DNA of 64,000 nt from Sphingomonas_B tabacisoli. GTDB lineage: Bacteria; Pseudomonadota; Alphaproteobacteria; Sphingomonadales; Sphingomonadaceae. The stretch spans positions 806,001-870,000 of the forward strand of contig NZ_JBHUDY010000001.1 of NCBI RefSeq assembly GCF_042678385.1. The letters run 5' to 3'. Made by a program: the position numbers and the translations under genes. Below are positions 43,294-52,175 of the stretch, one piece after another; positions within the stretch are counted from its first letter, which is position 1, and each line of letters begins with the position of its first letter. Under the pieces are notes generated by a model that searched no databases, had not been told where the DNA came from, and saw only the letters and a program-made list of their open reading frames with translations.

Positions 43294-45567
43294 TCAGGCC
43301 AATTCCACTCCGTGCGCCTGCGCCCATTCGGTCAGCGCCTTGCGCATGTTCGGCGGCGGCTCGGAGAGCCAGCGCTCCATTTCGGGCTTCAGCTTGGCGA
43401 GATCGAGCGAGCGCACCATCGCCTTGACCGGCCCCACCGCGATCGGCGTGATCGACAGCCGCTCGATGCCCAGGCCGAGCAGCGCCATCGCCTCCAGCGT
43501 CCGCCCGCCCATTTCGCCGCAGATGGTGACGGGAACGCCCTTTTCCTTGGCCGGAACCGCGACCCGACGCAGGAAGCGCAGGATCGCCGGCGACAGCCAG
43601 TCATAGCGCTCGGCCAGCTTCGGATGCGCGCGGTCGGCAGCGAACAGGAACTGGGTCAGGTCGTTGGTGCCGATCGACAGGAAGTCGAGCTTGGGTAGCA
43701 ACAGGTCGAGGCACTCGGCCAGCGCCGGCACTTCCAGCATCGATCCATAGCGGATCTGCGTCGGCAGCGCCCGGTGCCGCGATGTGATCCAGTCCCGCTG
43801 CGCCTCGAACAGCCGCTTCGCCTCGTCGAACTCCCAAGGCTCGGAGACCATCGGGAACATCACGTTCAGCGTCCGCCCCGCCGCCGCTTCCAGCAGCGCG
43901 CGGGCCTGCGCTTTCATCAGCCCGTTGCGCTCCAGGGCGACGCGCAGCGCGCGCCAGCCCATCGCCGGATTCTCCTCGCCATTCTCGTCGGACCGCATAT
44001 AGGGCAACGCCTTGTCGCCGCCGATATCGACGGTGCGGAACACCACCGGACGGTCGCCGGCGGCTTCGAGCACGTCACGGTACAGCCGCTGCTGCCGCTC
44101 GCGCTGGGGCAGGGTGGCGGAGACGAGGAACTGAAACTCGGTGCGGAACAGGCCGATGCCGTCCGCGCCCGTCAAGTCCAGCGCGGCGGCGTCGTCGCGC
44201 AGGCCGGCATTGACCATCAGCGTGATGCGCTGCCCGTCCTTGGTCACCGGCGGCAGCGCGCGAAGGGCGGCGTAGGCGGCGCGGCGCTTGGCGCCCAGCG
44301 CCAGCTTCGCCTCGAACGCATCCTCCATCGTCTGGCTGGGCCGGACGTAGATGGCGCTCTGCCCGGCATCCAGCAGCAGGTGGTCGCCTTCGCCGATCAG
44401 CCGCCGCATGTCCTTGACGCGGCCCAGCACCGGCACGCCCATCGCCCGCGCGACGATCGTGACGTGCGCGGTCAGGGATCCTTCTTCCAGGATCACGCCT
44501 TTCAGCCGGCGGCGGTCATATTCCAGCAGCTCGGCCGGCCCCAGGTTGCGCGCGATCAGGATCGCGTCTTGCCTCAGGCCCATCTGCGCCGCGGTGCCGA
44601 GCTGGCCGGAAACGATGCGCAGCAGCCGGTTGGAAAGGTCTTCCAGATCGTGCATGCGATCGGCGAGCAGCGGGTCGTCGATCTGCCGCATCCGCATCCG
44701 CGTGCGCTGCTGGACGCGCTCGATCGCCGCCTCGGCGGTCAGGCCACTGTCGATCGCTTCGTTGATCCGCCTGGACCAGCCCTCGTCATAGGCGAACATC
44801 TTGTAGGTATCGAGGATCTCGGCCTGTTCGCCGCCGACGCCGAATTCGGCCTGTGCGGCCATGGTGTCGATCTGCTCGCGCATCTTGCCAAACGCCGAAT
44901 AGACGCGCCGCCGCTCCGCCTCGATGTCTTCGGCAACGGTGTGTTCGATGGTGATGCGCGGCTGGTGATAGACGGCGATGCCGCGGGCCATGCCGTCGAC
45001 CAGCTTCTGACCCGTCAGCCGGACGGGTGCCGTGGTCAGTGCGTGCGCCTTGTCGGATGCCGGGCCGTCGATCAGCCCGGCATTGGCGATCAGCTCGGAC
45101 AGCACCATCGCCACCGTCTGCAGCGCCTCGATCTCGACATCCTCGTAGCGGCGCGGCTCGGTATGCTGGACGCAGAGCACGCCCACGGCCTGCTCGCGCC
45201 GGATGATCGGCACGCCGGCAAAGCTGTGGAACCGCTCTTCGCCCGTCTCCGGTTTGTAGGCGAAGTCCGGGTGCGCCGCCGCTTCGTCGAGGTTCAGCAC
45301 TTCCACCCGGTCGGCGATCGATCCGACCAGCCCTTCGCCCAGCGCCAGCTTGGTGACGTGCACCGCTTCCTGGCTAAGGCCGCGGGTCGCGAACAGCTCC
45401 AGCGCGCCGTCGCGCAGCAGGTAGATCGAGCAGACCTCGCTGGACGTCGCCTCGCCGATGATGCTGACGACCTGGTTCAGCTTGGTCTGCGCATTGGCGC
45501 GCGACGCCATGACATCGTGCAGGCGGGTAAGGATTTCGCGCGCGGACGATGCGGTGCTGACGGGCAT
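43294..45567 (-). CDS. ptsP: Phosphoenolpyruvate-protein phosphotransferase PtsP (nitrogen PTS enzyme I)
   Basis: A 757-residue enzyme I with an N-terminal GAF domain (residues about 15-155). The phospho-histidine is His368 in GSLTAHVTIVARAMG. The PEP-binding domain has RTVDIGGDKALPYM, LSIGTNDLTQFLFA and the catalytic Cys683 in TICGEMGG. It starts the nitrogen phosphotransfer chain EI-NPr-EIIA, which controls metabolism rather than importing sugar. I start at ATG 45567, because upstream sequence in this frame belongs to thpR read out of frame. It follows thpR by 55 bases and precedes rodZ. Confidence 0.95.
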   Translation of the reverse strand: MPVSTASSAREILTRLHDVMASRANAQTKLNQVVSIIGEATSSEVCSIYLLRDGALELFATRGLSQEAVHVTKLALGEGLVGSIADRVEVLNLDEAAAHPDFAYKPETGEERFHSFAGVPIIRREQAVGVLCVQHTEPRRYEDVEIEALQTVAMVLSELIANAGLIDGPASDKAHALTTAPVRLTGQKLVDGMARGIAVYHQPRITIEHTVAEDIEAERRRVYSAFGKMREQIDTMAAQAEFGVGGEQAEILDTYKMFAYDEGWSRRINEAIDSGLTAEAAIERVQQRTRMRMRQIDDPLLADRMHDLEDLSNRLLRIVSGQLGTAAQMGLRQDAILIARNLGPAELLEYDRRRLKGVILEEGSLTAHVTIVARAMGVPVLGRVKDMRRLIGEGDHLLLDAGQSAIYVRPSQTMEDAFEAKLALGAKRRAAYAALRALPPVTKDGQRITLMVNAGLRDDAAALDLTGADGIGLFRTEFQFLVSATLPQRERQQRLYRDVLEAAGDRPVVFRTVDIGGDKALPYMRSDENGEENPAMGWRALRVALERNGLMKAQARALLEAAAGRTLNVMFPMVSEPWEFDEAKRLFEAQRDWITSRHRALPTQIRYGSMLEVPALAECLDLLLPKLDFLSIGTNDLTQFLFAADRAHPKLAERYDWLSPAILRFLRRVAVPAKEKGVPVTICGEMGGRTLEAMALLGLGIERLSITPIAVGPVKAMVRSLDLAKLKPEMERWLSEPPPNMRKALTEWAQAHGVELA

Positions 45568-45622
45568 ATCGGGGCTTGCTAGCAAAAGCCGGGCGGTGCG
45601 TCCCGCCAAAATGAACGAGCGC

Positions 45623-46156
45623 TCAGGAAAGAAGGTAACGCTGGACGAGCGCGTAGCTGGCGCCTTCGTGCCCCAGGTGACTCTCGTAAAGCCCGAACGC
45701 GGCGATCTCGAACGGCGGGCTGGCAAGGCCCGCATGATCCGCCAGGAACGCCTCGACGCCGCCGCTTTCGCGGCCGAAGCGGGCGAGGGTGATGTGCGGC
45801 AGATAGGCGCGCCGCTCCGGCTCCAGCCCGGTGCGGACCAGCGCCTGGTCGATCTTGCGGTGGAGATGGGCAAGCGGCTCGTGCGGCCGCACGCCGGCCC
45901 AGATCGCGTTGGTCCGCCCCCTGCTGCCGAACGACCCGACCCCCGCCACCGCCACGCTGACCGGGCTCGCGCGAACACTGTCCAGCACCGCAGCCGCATC
46001 CTCAGCCTGCCGCCCGTCGACTTCACCGATGAAGCGCAACGTGATGTGCAACTGCTCGTCATCCTGCCAGCGCGCGCCCTTGACGCCCTGCATCAGCCCC
46101 AGCAGCCGGCTGCGGATGTCGGCCGGCGGACGGATGGCGACGAACAGACGGTGCAT
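45623..46156 (-). CDS. thpR: RNA 2',3'-cyclic phosphodiesterase (2H family)
   Basis: A 177-residue 2H phosphoesterase. The two HxT motifs are HITLRFIG and HITLARFG, which form the active site that opens 2',3'-cyclic phosphates on RNA or tRNA halves. The opening MHRLFVAIRPP is typical of ThpR. I start at ATG 46156 for this reason. It is the first gene of the minus-strand series thpR-ptsP-rodZ-truB-rpsO-pnp and is divergent from the Bax inhibitor gene. Confidence 0.92.
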   Translation of the reverse strand: MHRLFVAIRPPADIRSRLLGLMQGVKGARWQDDEQLHITLRFIGEVDGRQAEDAAAVLDSVRASPVSVAVAGVGSFGSRGRTNAIWAGVRPHEPLAHLHRKIDQALVRTGLEPERRAYLPHITLARFGRESGGVEAFLADHAGLASPPFEIAAFGLYESHLGHEGASYALVQRYLLS

Positions 46157-46280
46157 AGGTGTTCTCTGGGCAATCCTTTGTAACAAAGTGTCGCTAGCGC
46201 CGGTTTCGCTTGAAAGACACCGGCGTTGAAACGATATTCGGCGCATCCGGCATCGTGCCGGGCAAAGGAGAGTAACTTCG

Positions 46281-47006
46281 ATGGCAAACTGGACTGACCC
46301 CCGGGCGACCATTTCGGCGCCGTCGTCGGTCGGAGCCCGTGCCGACTATGACGTCGGTCTGCGGAGCTACATGCTGTCCGTCTACAATTACATGGCGTCG
46401 GGCGTGCTGCTGACCGGCATCGTCGCTTTGCTGTTCGCCAACTCGAGCTTCATCGTGCCGGTGCTGCAAAGCCCGCTGCGCTGGCTGATCATGCTGGCCC
46501 CCCTGGGCTTCGTGATGGTGCTGAGCTTCGGCATCAACCGCCTCTCGACCGGCACCGCGCAGGCGCTGTTCTGGGCGTTCGCGGCCGTGATGGGCCTGTC
46601 GATGGCCTCCATCTTCCTGGTCTATACCGGCACGTCGATCGCGCAGACCTTCTTCGCGACCGCCGGCGCGTTCGCGGGCCTCAGCCTGTGGGGCTACACG
46701 ACCAAGCGTGACCTGTCGGGCTTCGGCACGTTCCTGATCATGGGCGTGTTCGGCATCCTGATCGCGATGCTGATCAACATCTTCCTGCAGTCGAGCGCGA
46801 TGGCGTTCGCGATCAGCGTGATCGGCGTGCTGCTGTTCGCGGGCCTCACCGCCTATGACACGCAGCGCATCAAGAGCATGTACAGCTACGTTGCCGGCAC
46901 CGATTTCGCCGGCAAGTCGGTGGTGATGGGCGCGCTGACGCTCTACCTCGACTTCATCAACATGTTCATGTTCCTGCTTCAGCTGTTCGGCGGCCGCCGC
47001 AACTAA
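46281..47006 (+). CDS. Bax inhibitor-1/YccA family membrane protein
   Basis: A 241-residue protein with seven predicted membrane helices. The family pattern is clear from YDVGLRSYMLSVYNYMASGVL through GLSLWGYTTKRDLSGFG to FAGLTAYDTQRIKSMY, which carries the conserved aspartate thought to sense pH or calcium in bacterial members. AAAGGAGAG precedes ATG 46281. Members act as ion-leak channels or regulators of FtsH; the role here is not shown. A strong terminator follows. Confidence 0.93.
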   Translation: MANWTDPRATISAPSSVGARADYDVGLRSYMLSVYNYMASGVLLTGIVALLFANSSFIVPVLQSPLRWLIMLAPLGFVMVLSFGINRLSTGTAQALFWAFAAVMGLSMASIFLVYTGTSIAQTFFATAGAFAGLSLWGYTTKRDLSGFGTFLIMGVFGILIAMLINIFLQSSAMAFAISVIGVLLFAGLTAYDTQRIKSMYSYVAGTDFAGKSVVMGALTLYLDFINMFMFLLQLFGGRRN

Positions 47007-47029
47007 GCCAGGCAGGATCGAGACGAAGA

Positions 47030-47063
47030 GGCCCGGCGGGGAAACTCGCCGGGCCTTTTCTTT
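47030..47063 (+). terminator. Rho-independent terminator
   Basis: GGCCCGGCG and CGCCGGGCC pair over 9 bp, followed by TTTTCTTT. It ends the Bax inhibitor gene. Confidence 0.9.
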
Positions 47064-47069
47064 GGCTCT

Positions 47070-47105
47070 CGTCACCCCGGCCTTGAGCCGGGGTCCCGCT
47101 TCTTC
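47070..47105. repeat. Palindromic repeat, family C, half copy 2
   Basis: CACCCCGGCCTTGAGCCGGGG with TCCCGCTTC after it is the same as the left half of the copy at 41021. It lies between the Bax inhibitor terminator and the chorismate mutase stop. Confidence 0.75.
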
Positions 47106-47117
47106 TTCGTCGCCGGT

Positions 47118-47402
47118 TCAGTCCTTCCCCTGCAGCTTCTCGTGGTGGCGGATCACTTCGTCGATGATGAAGCGCAGGAATTTCTCCGAGAATTCGGGGT
47201 CCAGATTCGCGTCCGCCGCCAGCCGGCGCAGCCGCTCGATCTGCCGCTCCTCCCGCCCCGGATCGGCCGGCGGCAAGCCTTCGGTCGCCTTGTAGGCGCC
47301 CACCGCCTGGGTGATCTTGAACCGCTCCGCCAGCATGAAGACAAGCGCGGCGTCGATATTGTCGATGCTCTCGCGATAACGTGCCAGCGTGTCGTCGGTC
47401 AT
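47118..47402 (-). CDS. Chorismate mutase (AroQ type)
   Basis: A 94-residue all-helical chorismate mutase, converting chorismate to prephenate for Phe and Tyr synthesis. The first helix YRESIDNIDAALVFMLAERF and the later KITQAVGAYKATEGLPPADPGREERQ give the family active-site arginine, lysine and glutamate-rich pattern. ATG 47402 has GGAGGA in front, which decides the start over longer in-frame ATGs. It is divergent from the polyprenyl synthase gene, with only 82 bases between. Confidence 0.9.
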   Translation of the reverse strand: MTDDTLARYRESIDNIDAALVFMLAERFKITQAVGAYKATEGLPPADPGREERQIERLRRLAADANLDPEFSEKFLRFIIDEVIRHHEKLQGKD

Positions 47403-47484
47403 CCGGTCCTCCGATTGTGCGCGCATCGTTTCCATGCCGAAGCGATGCTTGCAAGCTTGGCGTTGCCGCGCCACATGCCCGCGC

Positions 47485-48498
47485 ATGAGCGCCACTCTCC
47501 ACCGCCTCGACGCCGGCCCGGCGCCTTCGCTCGACCCGATGCTGCGCCTCGTCGCGCACGACATGAACGCCGTGAACAGCGTGATCCTCGGCCGCATGCA
47601 GTCGGACGTTCCGCTGATTCCGGAGCTTGCCGGCCATCTGATCGCCGGCGGCGGCAAGCGGATGCGGCCGATGCTCACGCTCGCTTGCGCAAAGCTGCTC
47701 GACTATCCCGGCACGCGTCATCACAAGCTCGCCGCCGCGGTCGAGTTCATCCACACCGCGACGCTCCTCCACGACGATGTCGTCGACGGGTCCGATCTGC
47801 GCCGCGGCCGCCGCACCGCCAACATCATCTGGGGCAATCCGGCGAGCGTGCTGGTCGGCGATTTCCTGTTCAGCCGCTCGTTCGAGCTGATGGTCGAGGA
47901 CGGCAGCCTCCGCGTGCTCCGCATCCTCTCCAACGCCTCCGCCGTGATCGCGGAAGGCGAGGTCAACCAGCTCACCGCCCAGCGGCAGGTCGAGACCAGC
48001 GAGGAACGCTATCTCTCGATCATCCACGCCAAGACCGCGGCCCTGTTCGCCGCCGCCTGCCGCATTGCCGCCGTGGTCGCGGAACGCCCGGAGGCGGAGG
48101 AACTGGCGCTCGATGCCTATGGCCGCAATCTCGGCATCGCCTTCCAGCTCGTCGACGATGCGATCGACTATTCGTCGGACGAAGCGACGATGGGCAAGGG
48201 CGTCGGTGACGATTTCCGCGACGGCAAGGTGACGTTGCCGGTGATCCTCGCTTATGCCCGCGGCTCGACGGCGGACCGGGCCTTCTGGCGCGACGCAATG
48301 ATGGGCCACAAAAGCTCGGACGCGGACCTCGTCCACGCCACGCAGTTGCTCCGCACTACCGGCGCGCTCGACGATACGCTCGCTCAGGCTCGGCACTACG
48401 GCCAGCGCGCGACCGATGCGCTCGGCGGCTTCCCGGCGAGCGCAGCCAAAAGCGCTTTGACCGAAGCCGTCGCCTTCGCAGTAGCGCGCGCCTATTGA
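47485..48498 (+). CDS. Polyprenyl diphosphate synthase (octaprenyl/decaprenyl type)
   Basis: A 337-residue trans-isoprenyl synthase. The first aspartate-rich motif is LLHDDVVD (Asp97, 98, 101), the second is LVDDAIDY (Asp223, 224, 227), and GGGKRMRP is the substrate-binding segment. Length and the small residues ahead of the first motif suit long-chain products, as needed for the ubiquinone side chain. The ATG at 47485 is chosen because the family begins about 50 residues before GGGKRMRP. The exact chain length cannot be read from sequence. Confidence 0.92.
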   Translation: MSATLHRLDAGPAPSLDPMLRLVAHDMNAVNSVILGRMQSDVPLIPELAGHLIAGGGKRMRPMLTLACAKLLDYPGTRHHKLAAAVEFIHTATLLHDDVVDGSDLRRGRRTANIIWGNPASVLVGDFLFSRSFELMVEDGSLRVLRILSNASAVIAEGEVNQLTAQRQVETSEERYLSIIHAKTAALFAAACRIAAVVAERPEAEELALDAYGRNLGIAFQLVDDAIDYSSDEATMGKGVGDDFRDGKVTLPVILAYARGSTADRAFWRDAMMGHKSSDADLVHATQLLRTTGALDDTLAQARHYGQRATDALGGFPASAAKSALTEAVAFAVARAY

Positions 48499-48547
48499 GC
48501 GCCGGCGCTCAGCTTCGGTTCAGGTCGTGAAGACTAGGGAGAAGGGC

Positions 48548-48940
48548 ATGACTGGTCGTCTGAAACTCGCTCTCGGCGCAGTGCTCGCCGCCGCTCTCCT
48601 CGCCCCTGCCGTCGCCGCGCCGCGGCTTTCGCCCGAAGCGCGGCTCGACAAGGCCATTGGCGATCGCGTGCCCGGCAAGCCCGTCTCGTGCATCAATCTG
48701 CGCGACATCCAGTCGAGCGAGATCATCGACAAGACGGCGATCGTCTACCGGGTCGGCAGCAAGCTGTACGTCAATCGCCCGCACGGCGCGAACTGGCTCG
48801 ACGACGACGATATTCTCGTGACGAAGACGGTGACCGGCCAGCTTTGCCGGATCGACACCGTCACCCTGATCGACCGCACCTCGCGGTTCCAGCGGGGCTT
48901 CGTCACGCTGGCCGATTTCGTGCCCTACACGAGGCGCTGA
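48548..48940 (+). CDS. Exported protein of unknown function
   Basis: A 130-residue protein with a signal peptide (residues 1-24, ending AVAA). Two cysteines (SCINLRDI and LCRIDTV) could form a disulfide. The middle reads YRVGSKLYVNRPHGANWLDDDDILV, a pattern I have seen described only as hypothetical in related genomes. ATG 48548 follows GGGAGAAGGG; a GTG at 48527 is in frame but lies ahead of that site. A strong palindrome follows the stop. Probably periplasmic. Confidence 0.75.
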   Translation: MTGRLKLALGAVLAAALLAPAVAAPRLSPEARLDKAIGDRVPGKPVSCINLRDIQSSEIIDKTAIVYRVGSKLYVNRPHGANWLDDDDILVTKTVTGQLCRIDTVTLIDRTSRFQRGFVTLADFVPYTRR

Positions 48941-48967
48941 CGCTCTCCCACTGCTGCGCTGAGGGCA

Positions 48968-48992
48968 GGCCCCGCGGAGACTCCGCGGGGCC
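48968..48992 (+). terminator. Perfect GC-rich palindrome after the gene
   Basis: GGCCCCGCGGAG and CTCCGCGGGGCC pair over 12 bp around one A, 27 bases after the stop. There is no T-run, so it may act as a Rho-dependent or partial terminator. Confidence 0.6.
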
Positions 48993-49084
48993 GCACTGAT
49001 GCAGCCGCGCAACAATCCGGTAAACAAATGCTTTGCGGACCCGCCCCAGGCTTCCGCTTAGGCTGAAACTTGCTTACTGATTTA

Positions 49085-49098
49085 TGACAGCGCTATCA
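49085..49098 (+). promoter_or_regulatory. LacI-type operator ahead of the TonB receptor gene
   Basis: TGACAGCGCTATCA is a 14-bp palindrome with one mismatched pair and the central CG step typical of LacI-family operators. It lies 24 bases ahead of the receptor ATG, so bound repressor would block transcription. The LacI-family gene at 53408 is the likely binder. Assignment is by motif form and position. Confidence 0.65.
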
Positions 49099-49121
49099 AA
49101 GTAAATGGGTGGGGATCTCAA

Positions 49122-51416
49122 ATGCGGCGTTTTCTTATAAATTCCAGCATCTTCGCGGTCGCGCTCGCGGCGACTCCCGCAATGGCTCAGGATGCGCCGG
49201 CGACGGCGGAGGCCGATACCGGCGGCTATGGCGACATCGTCGTCACTGCGCAGAAGCGCGAAGAGAACCTGCAGAGCGTGGCCGCCGCGATCAGCGTGGT
49301 CAGCGGCGAGCAGCTCGATCAGCGGGGCGTCGTCAACATCACGTCACTGCAGCAGCTCGTCCCGAGCCTCAACTTCAAGGACAGCGCGACGACGCTCGAC
49401 TCCTCAGTCTTCCTGCGCGGCGTCGGCACGATCAATTTCTCGATCGCGGCAGAGCCGAGCGTCGGCTTCGTCGTCGACGGCGTCACTTATGCCCGCTCGG
49501 GCGAAGCGTTCGGCGACCTTTACGACATCCAGCGCGTCGAGGTGCTGCGCGGGCCGCAAGGCACCCTGTTCGGCAAGAACGCGTCCGCCGGCGTCATCAG
49601 CATCACCACGCGGCGCCCGGGCAACGAGCTCGGCGGCTTCGTCGAGGCGCAGGCCACGACCGACGAGGAATACAAGGTTCGCGGCGCGATCGACCTTCCG
49701 GTCAGCGAGAGCATCAAGACGCGCTTCACGGCCAATTACGGCCGCTTCGACGGCACTGTCCGCAACATCACGCTGAACCGCACCGTCAACGGCTATGAAC
49801 GCTGGGGCGTGCGCGGCATGGTCGTGGCAGAGGCGACGCCGGCGCTGACCTTCACGCTGATCGGCGATTACCGCAGGCAGCACAGCGATTGCTGCGCCGA
49901 AGTGATCGGCACCGCCCCCGCAGGCGCACTGGCGGCCTCGCTCGCCGGCGTGAATCTCAAGGGCGACGAGACCCGGCAGATCCGCCAGAACACGCTCACC
50001 TTCACGCGTGAGACGAGCTGGGGCGTGTCGCTGCAAGGCGATCTCGATGTCGGCGCGCTCGGCACGCTGACCTCGATCACGGCCTATCGCAAATACCGGA
50101 ACTTCGGAAAGCGCGACGGCGACTTCATCGACACGGTCTACAACATCGCCGGCGGCAACCAGCTCGACGATTTCGGCCCGCAGCCCTCCAAGACGTTCAC
50201 CCAGGAAATCAGGTTGGCCTCGCCCGGCCACCAGACGTTCGAATATGTGGTCGGCGGCTTCTATTATAACGCCAAGCAGCAGCGCACGTTCGAGCGTGAC
50301 GATATCGTCTGCTCGGCGACGACCTTGCCGCCGGTGGCGCCCGGCCTCGCGCCTTGCGCCGCCGGCTCGTCGACGCTCCGCTTCCCAAGCGCCGTCGGTA
50401 CCTTCGGCTCGACGATCGAGAATTACGCGATCTTCGGCAATCTGACCTTCAACGTGAACGACTGGTTCCGGCTGATCGGCGGCGGCCGCTACACACATGA
50501 CAATGTCGATGCCTTCAATCGCCGGACGCCGGCTACCAATGGCGGTGGCCCGGGCCTGCTGAACGTCGGCGCCGATTACAAGCTGCACACCAGCAACAAC
50601 GACTTCTCGTGGCGGGCGGGCGCGCAGTTCGACGTGACCGACACCTGGATGCTCTACGGCACCTACAGCCAGGGCTATAAGGGGCCGGCGTTCAACGTCT
50701 TCTTCAACCAGAACGCCAACCAGCTCGCCCCGATCGCGGCTGAGACGGCGGACGCCTATGAGGCCGGCTCCAAATTCCGGACGGCGGACGGCACGTTTAC
50801 GCTGAACACGGCCCTGTTCTACGCCAAGTATCACAACTTCCAGGCGAACAGCTTCGTGAACCTGAACGGCTCGGTGATCACCCAGCTCACCAACGCCGGC
50901 GACGTCTCGACCCGCGGCGTCGAGGTCGACGCGCTGCTGCGTCCGGCCCGCAATTTTACGCTCACCGGCGGCCTGGCCTTCACCGACGCGCATATCGACA
51001 AGTTCAACCTGCCGCCCAATTCGCCGCCCGGCTCCAGCACGCGCCAGGGCGAGCGTCTGCCGCTCGCGCCCAAGTGGAAAGGCAATCTCGGCGCGACCTG
51101 GAAGATCGAAACCGGCGGCTTCGCCGATATCGAACTGGGCAGCCAGCTTTCGATCACCAGCGATCAGGTCTCCTCGCTTGAGCCCAACCCGGTCACGCGC
51201 CGGGCGATCACGATCGACGGCTATGCGATCCTCGATGCGAACATCGCGCTCGTCGATCCGAACGGCGTGTGGCGCGTGAACTTCATCGGCCGCAACCTGA
51301 CCGATCAAAGCTATGCGACGCTGATCACGACCGGCGGACCGGGCGGCAGCTTCCGCTATCTGCTGCCGCGCGACGTTGACCGCTATTTCGGCGTCAACGC
51401 GCGCTTCAACTTCTGA
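49122..51416 (+). CDS. TonB-dependent outer-membrane receptor (LacI-regulated module)
   Basis: A 764-residue receptor with signal peptide (1-23), plug start DIVVTAQKREENLQSVAAAIS, plug landmarks VFLRGVGTINF and GPQGTLFGKNASAGVISI, and a barrel ending VNARFNF. It starts a four-gene module: its stop overlaps the PhyH-type dioxygenase gene by one base (TGATG), then an MFS transporter and a convergent LacI regulator. A LacI-type operator precedes it. Together these suggest induced uptake of a small sugar-like or sugar-acid compound that is oxidised; the ligand is unknown. Confidence 0.93.
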   Translation: MRRFLINSSIFAVALAATPAMAQDAPATAEADTGGYGDIVVTAQKREENLQSVAAAISVVSGEQLDQRGVVNITSLQQLVPSLNFKDSATTLDSSVFLRGVGTINFSIAAEPSVGFVVDGVTYARSGEAFGDLYDIQRVEVLRGPQGTLFGKNASAGVISITTRRPGNELGGFVEAQATTDEEYKVRGAIDLPVSESIKTRFTANYGRFDGTVRNITLNRTVNGYERWGVRGMVVAEATPALTFTLIGDYRRQHSDCCAEVIGTAPAGALAASLAGVNLKGDETRQIRQNTLTFTRETSWGVSLQGDLDVGALGTLTSITAYRKYRNFGKRDGDFIDTVYNIAGGNQLDDFGPQPSKTFTQEIRLASPGHQTFEYVVGGFYYNAKQQRTFERDDIVCSATTLPPVAPGLAPCAAGSSTLRFPSAVGTFGSTIENYAIFGNLTFNVNDWFRLIGGGRYTHDNVDAFNRRTPATNGGGPGLLNVGADYKLHTSNNDFSWRAGAQFDVTDTWMLYGTYSQGYKGPAFNVFFNQNANQLAPIAAETADAYEAGSKFRTADGTFTLNTALFYAKYHNFQANSFVNLNGSVITQLTNAGDVSTRGVEVDALLRPARNFTLTGGLAFTDAHIDKFNLPPNSPPGSSTRQGERLPLAPKWKGNLGATWKIETGGFADIELGSQLSITSDQVSSLEPNPVTRRAITIDGYAILDANIALVDPNGVWRVNFIGRNLTDQSYATLITTGGPGGSFRYLLPRDVDRYFGVNARFNF

Positions 51417-52168
51417 TGGCGTTCGAGCAGCACTCGCGGCAGTTCGCCGAGCAGGGTTACGCCGTCTTCCCCGGCGCCCTTGCCGGCGAGCCGCTCGATC
51501 TGCTCCGCGCCGAATGCGACGCCTTCGTCGCGCGCGAGGACGCCCGGATGGATGCGCTGGGCGTCGACACGATCGGGATCAGCCACCGCGGCAAGCGCTA
51601 CTTTGCGAACGAATGCCAGCGCGTCGCGCCGCAGCTCCGCTCGATTCTGTTCGGCGAGACGATGGCTGAAATCTGCCGCGCGACGCTGGGCAAGGACGCC
51701 TATTTCTTCTTCGACCAATATGTCGTGAAAGGCCCGGAAGGGGGCATGCCGTTTTCCTGGCACCAGGATTCGGGCTATGTCGTCGGCAATGGCGGCCCTT
51801 CCGATCACGCGCCCTATCTCACTTGCTGGTGTCCGCTCGACGACGCCACGGAAGAGAATGGCACGGTGCGGCTGATCCCGGGTAGCCACCAGAACGGTAT
51901 CCTGCCGCACGACCGCCAGGTCGGCAGCAACGATCTGGTCGGCGCACCGGCCGAGGCGGAAGGGCAGATCGTCGAGGCGAAGGCGGGCGACGTCGTCGCT
52001 TTCTCCAGCCTCCTCCTCCACGCCACCGGCGCGAACCGTTCCGACCGCCCGCGCCGCGTCTATCTCGCGCAATACACGCCCGAGGCAATGCTGGACCCCG
52101 GCACGAAGCATCTGCGCCGCAACGCGATTCCCGTCCTGCGCTACGGCGAACGGGTGACGACCGGCTGA
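51416..52168 (+). CDS. Phytanoyl-CoA dioxygenase (PhyH) family protein
   Basis: A 250-residue Fe(II)/2-oxoglutarate oxygenase. The metal ligands are His116 and Asp118 (SWHQDSG) and His202 (LLLHATGANRSD); Arg211 or Arg213 after it should hold 2-oxoglutarate. Bacterial members hydroxylate many small molecules, so the phytanoyl-CoA name gives only the family. Its start overlaps the TonB receptor stop and its stop is 7 bases before the MFS gene, so the three form one transcript. It probably acts on the compound brought in by this module. Confidence 0.9.
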   Translation: MAFEQHSRQFAEQGYAVFPGALAGEPLDLLRAECDAFVAREDARMDALGVDTIGISHRGKRYFANECQRVAPQLRSILFGETMAEICRATLGKDAYFFFDQYVVKGPEGGMPFSWHQDSGYVVGNGGPSDHAPYLTCWCPLDDATEENGTVRLIPGSHQNGILPHDRQVGSNDLVGAPAEAEGQIVEAKAGDVVAFSSLLLHATGANRSDRPRRVYLAQYTPEAMLDPGTKHLRRNAIPVLRYGERVTTG

Positions 52169-52175
52169 TGCGGCC

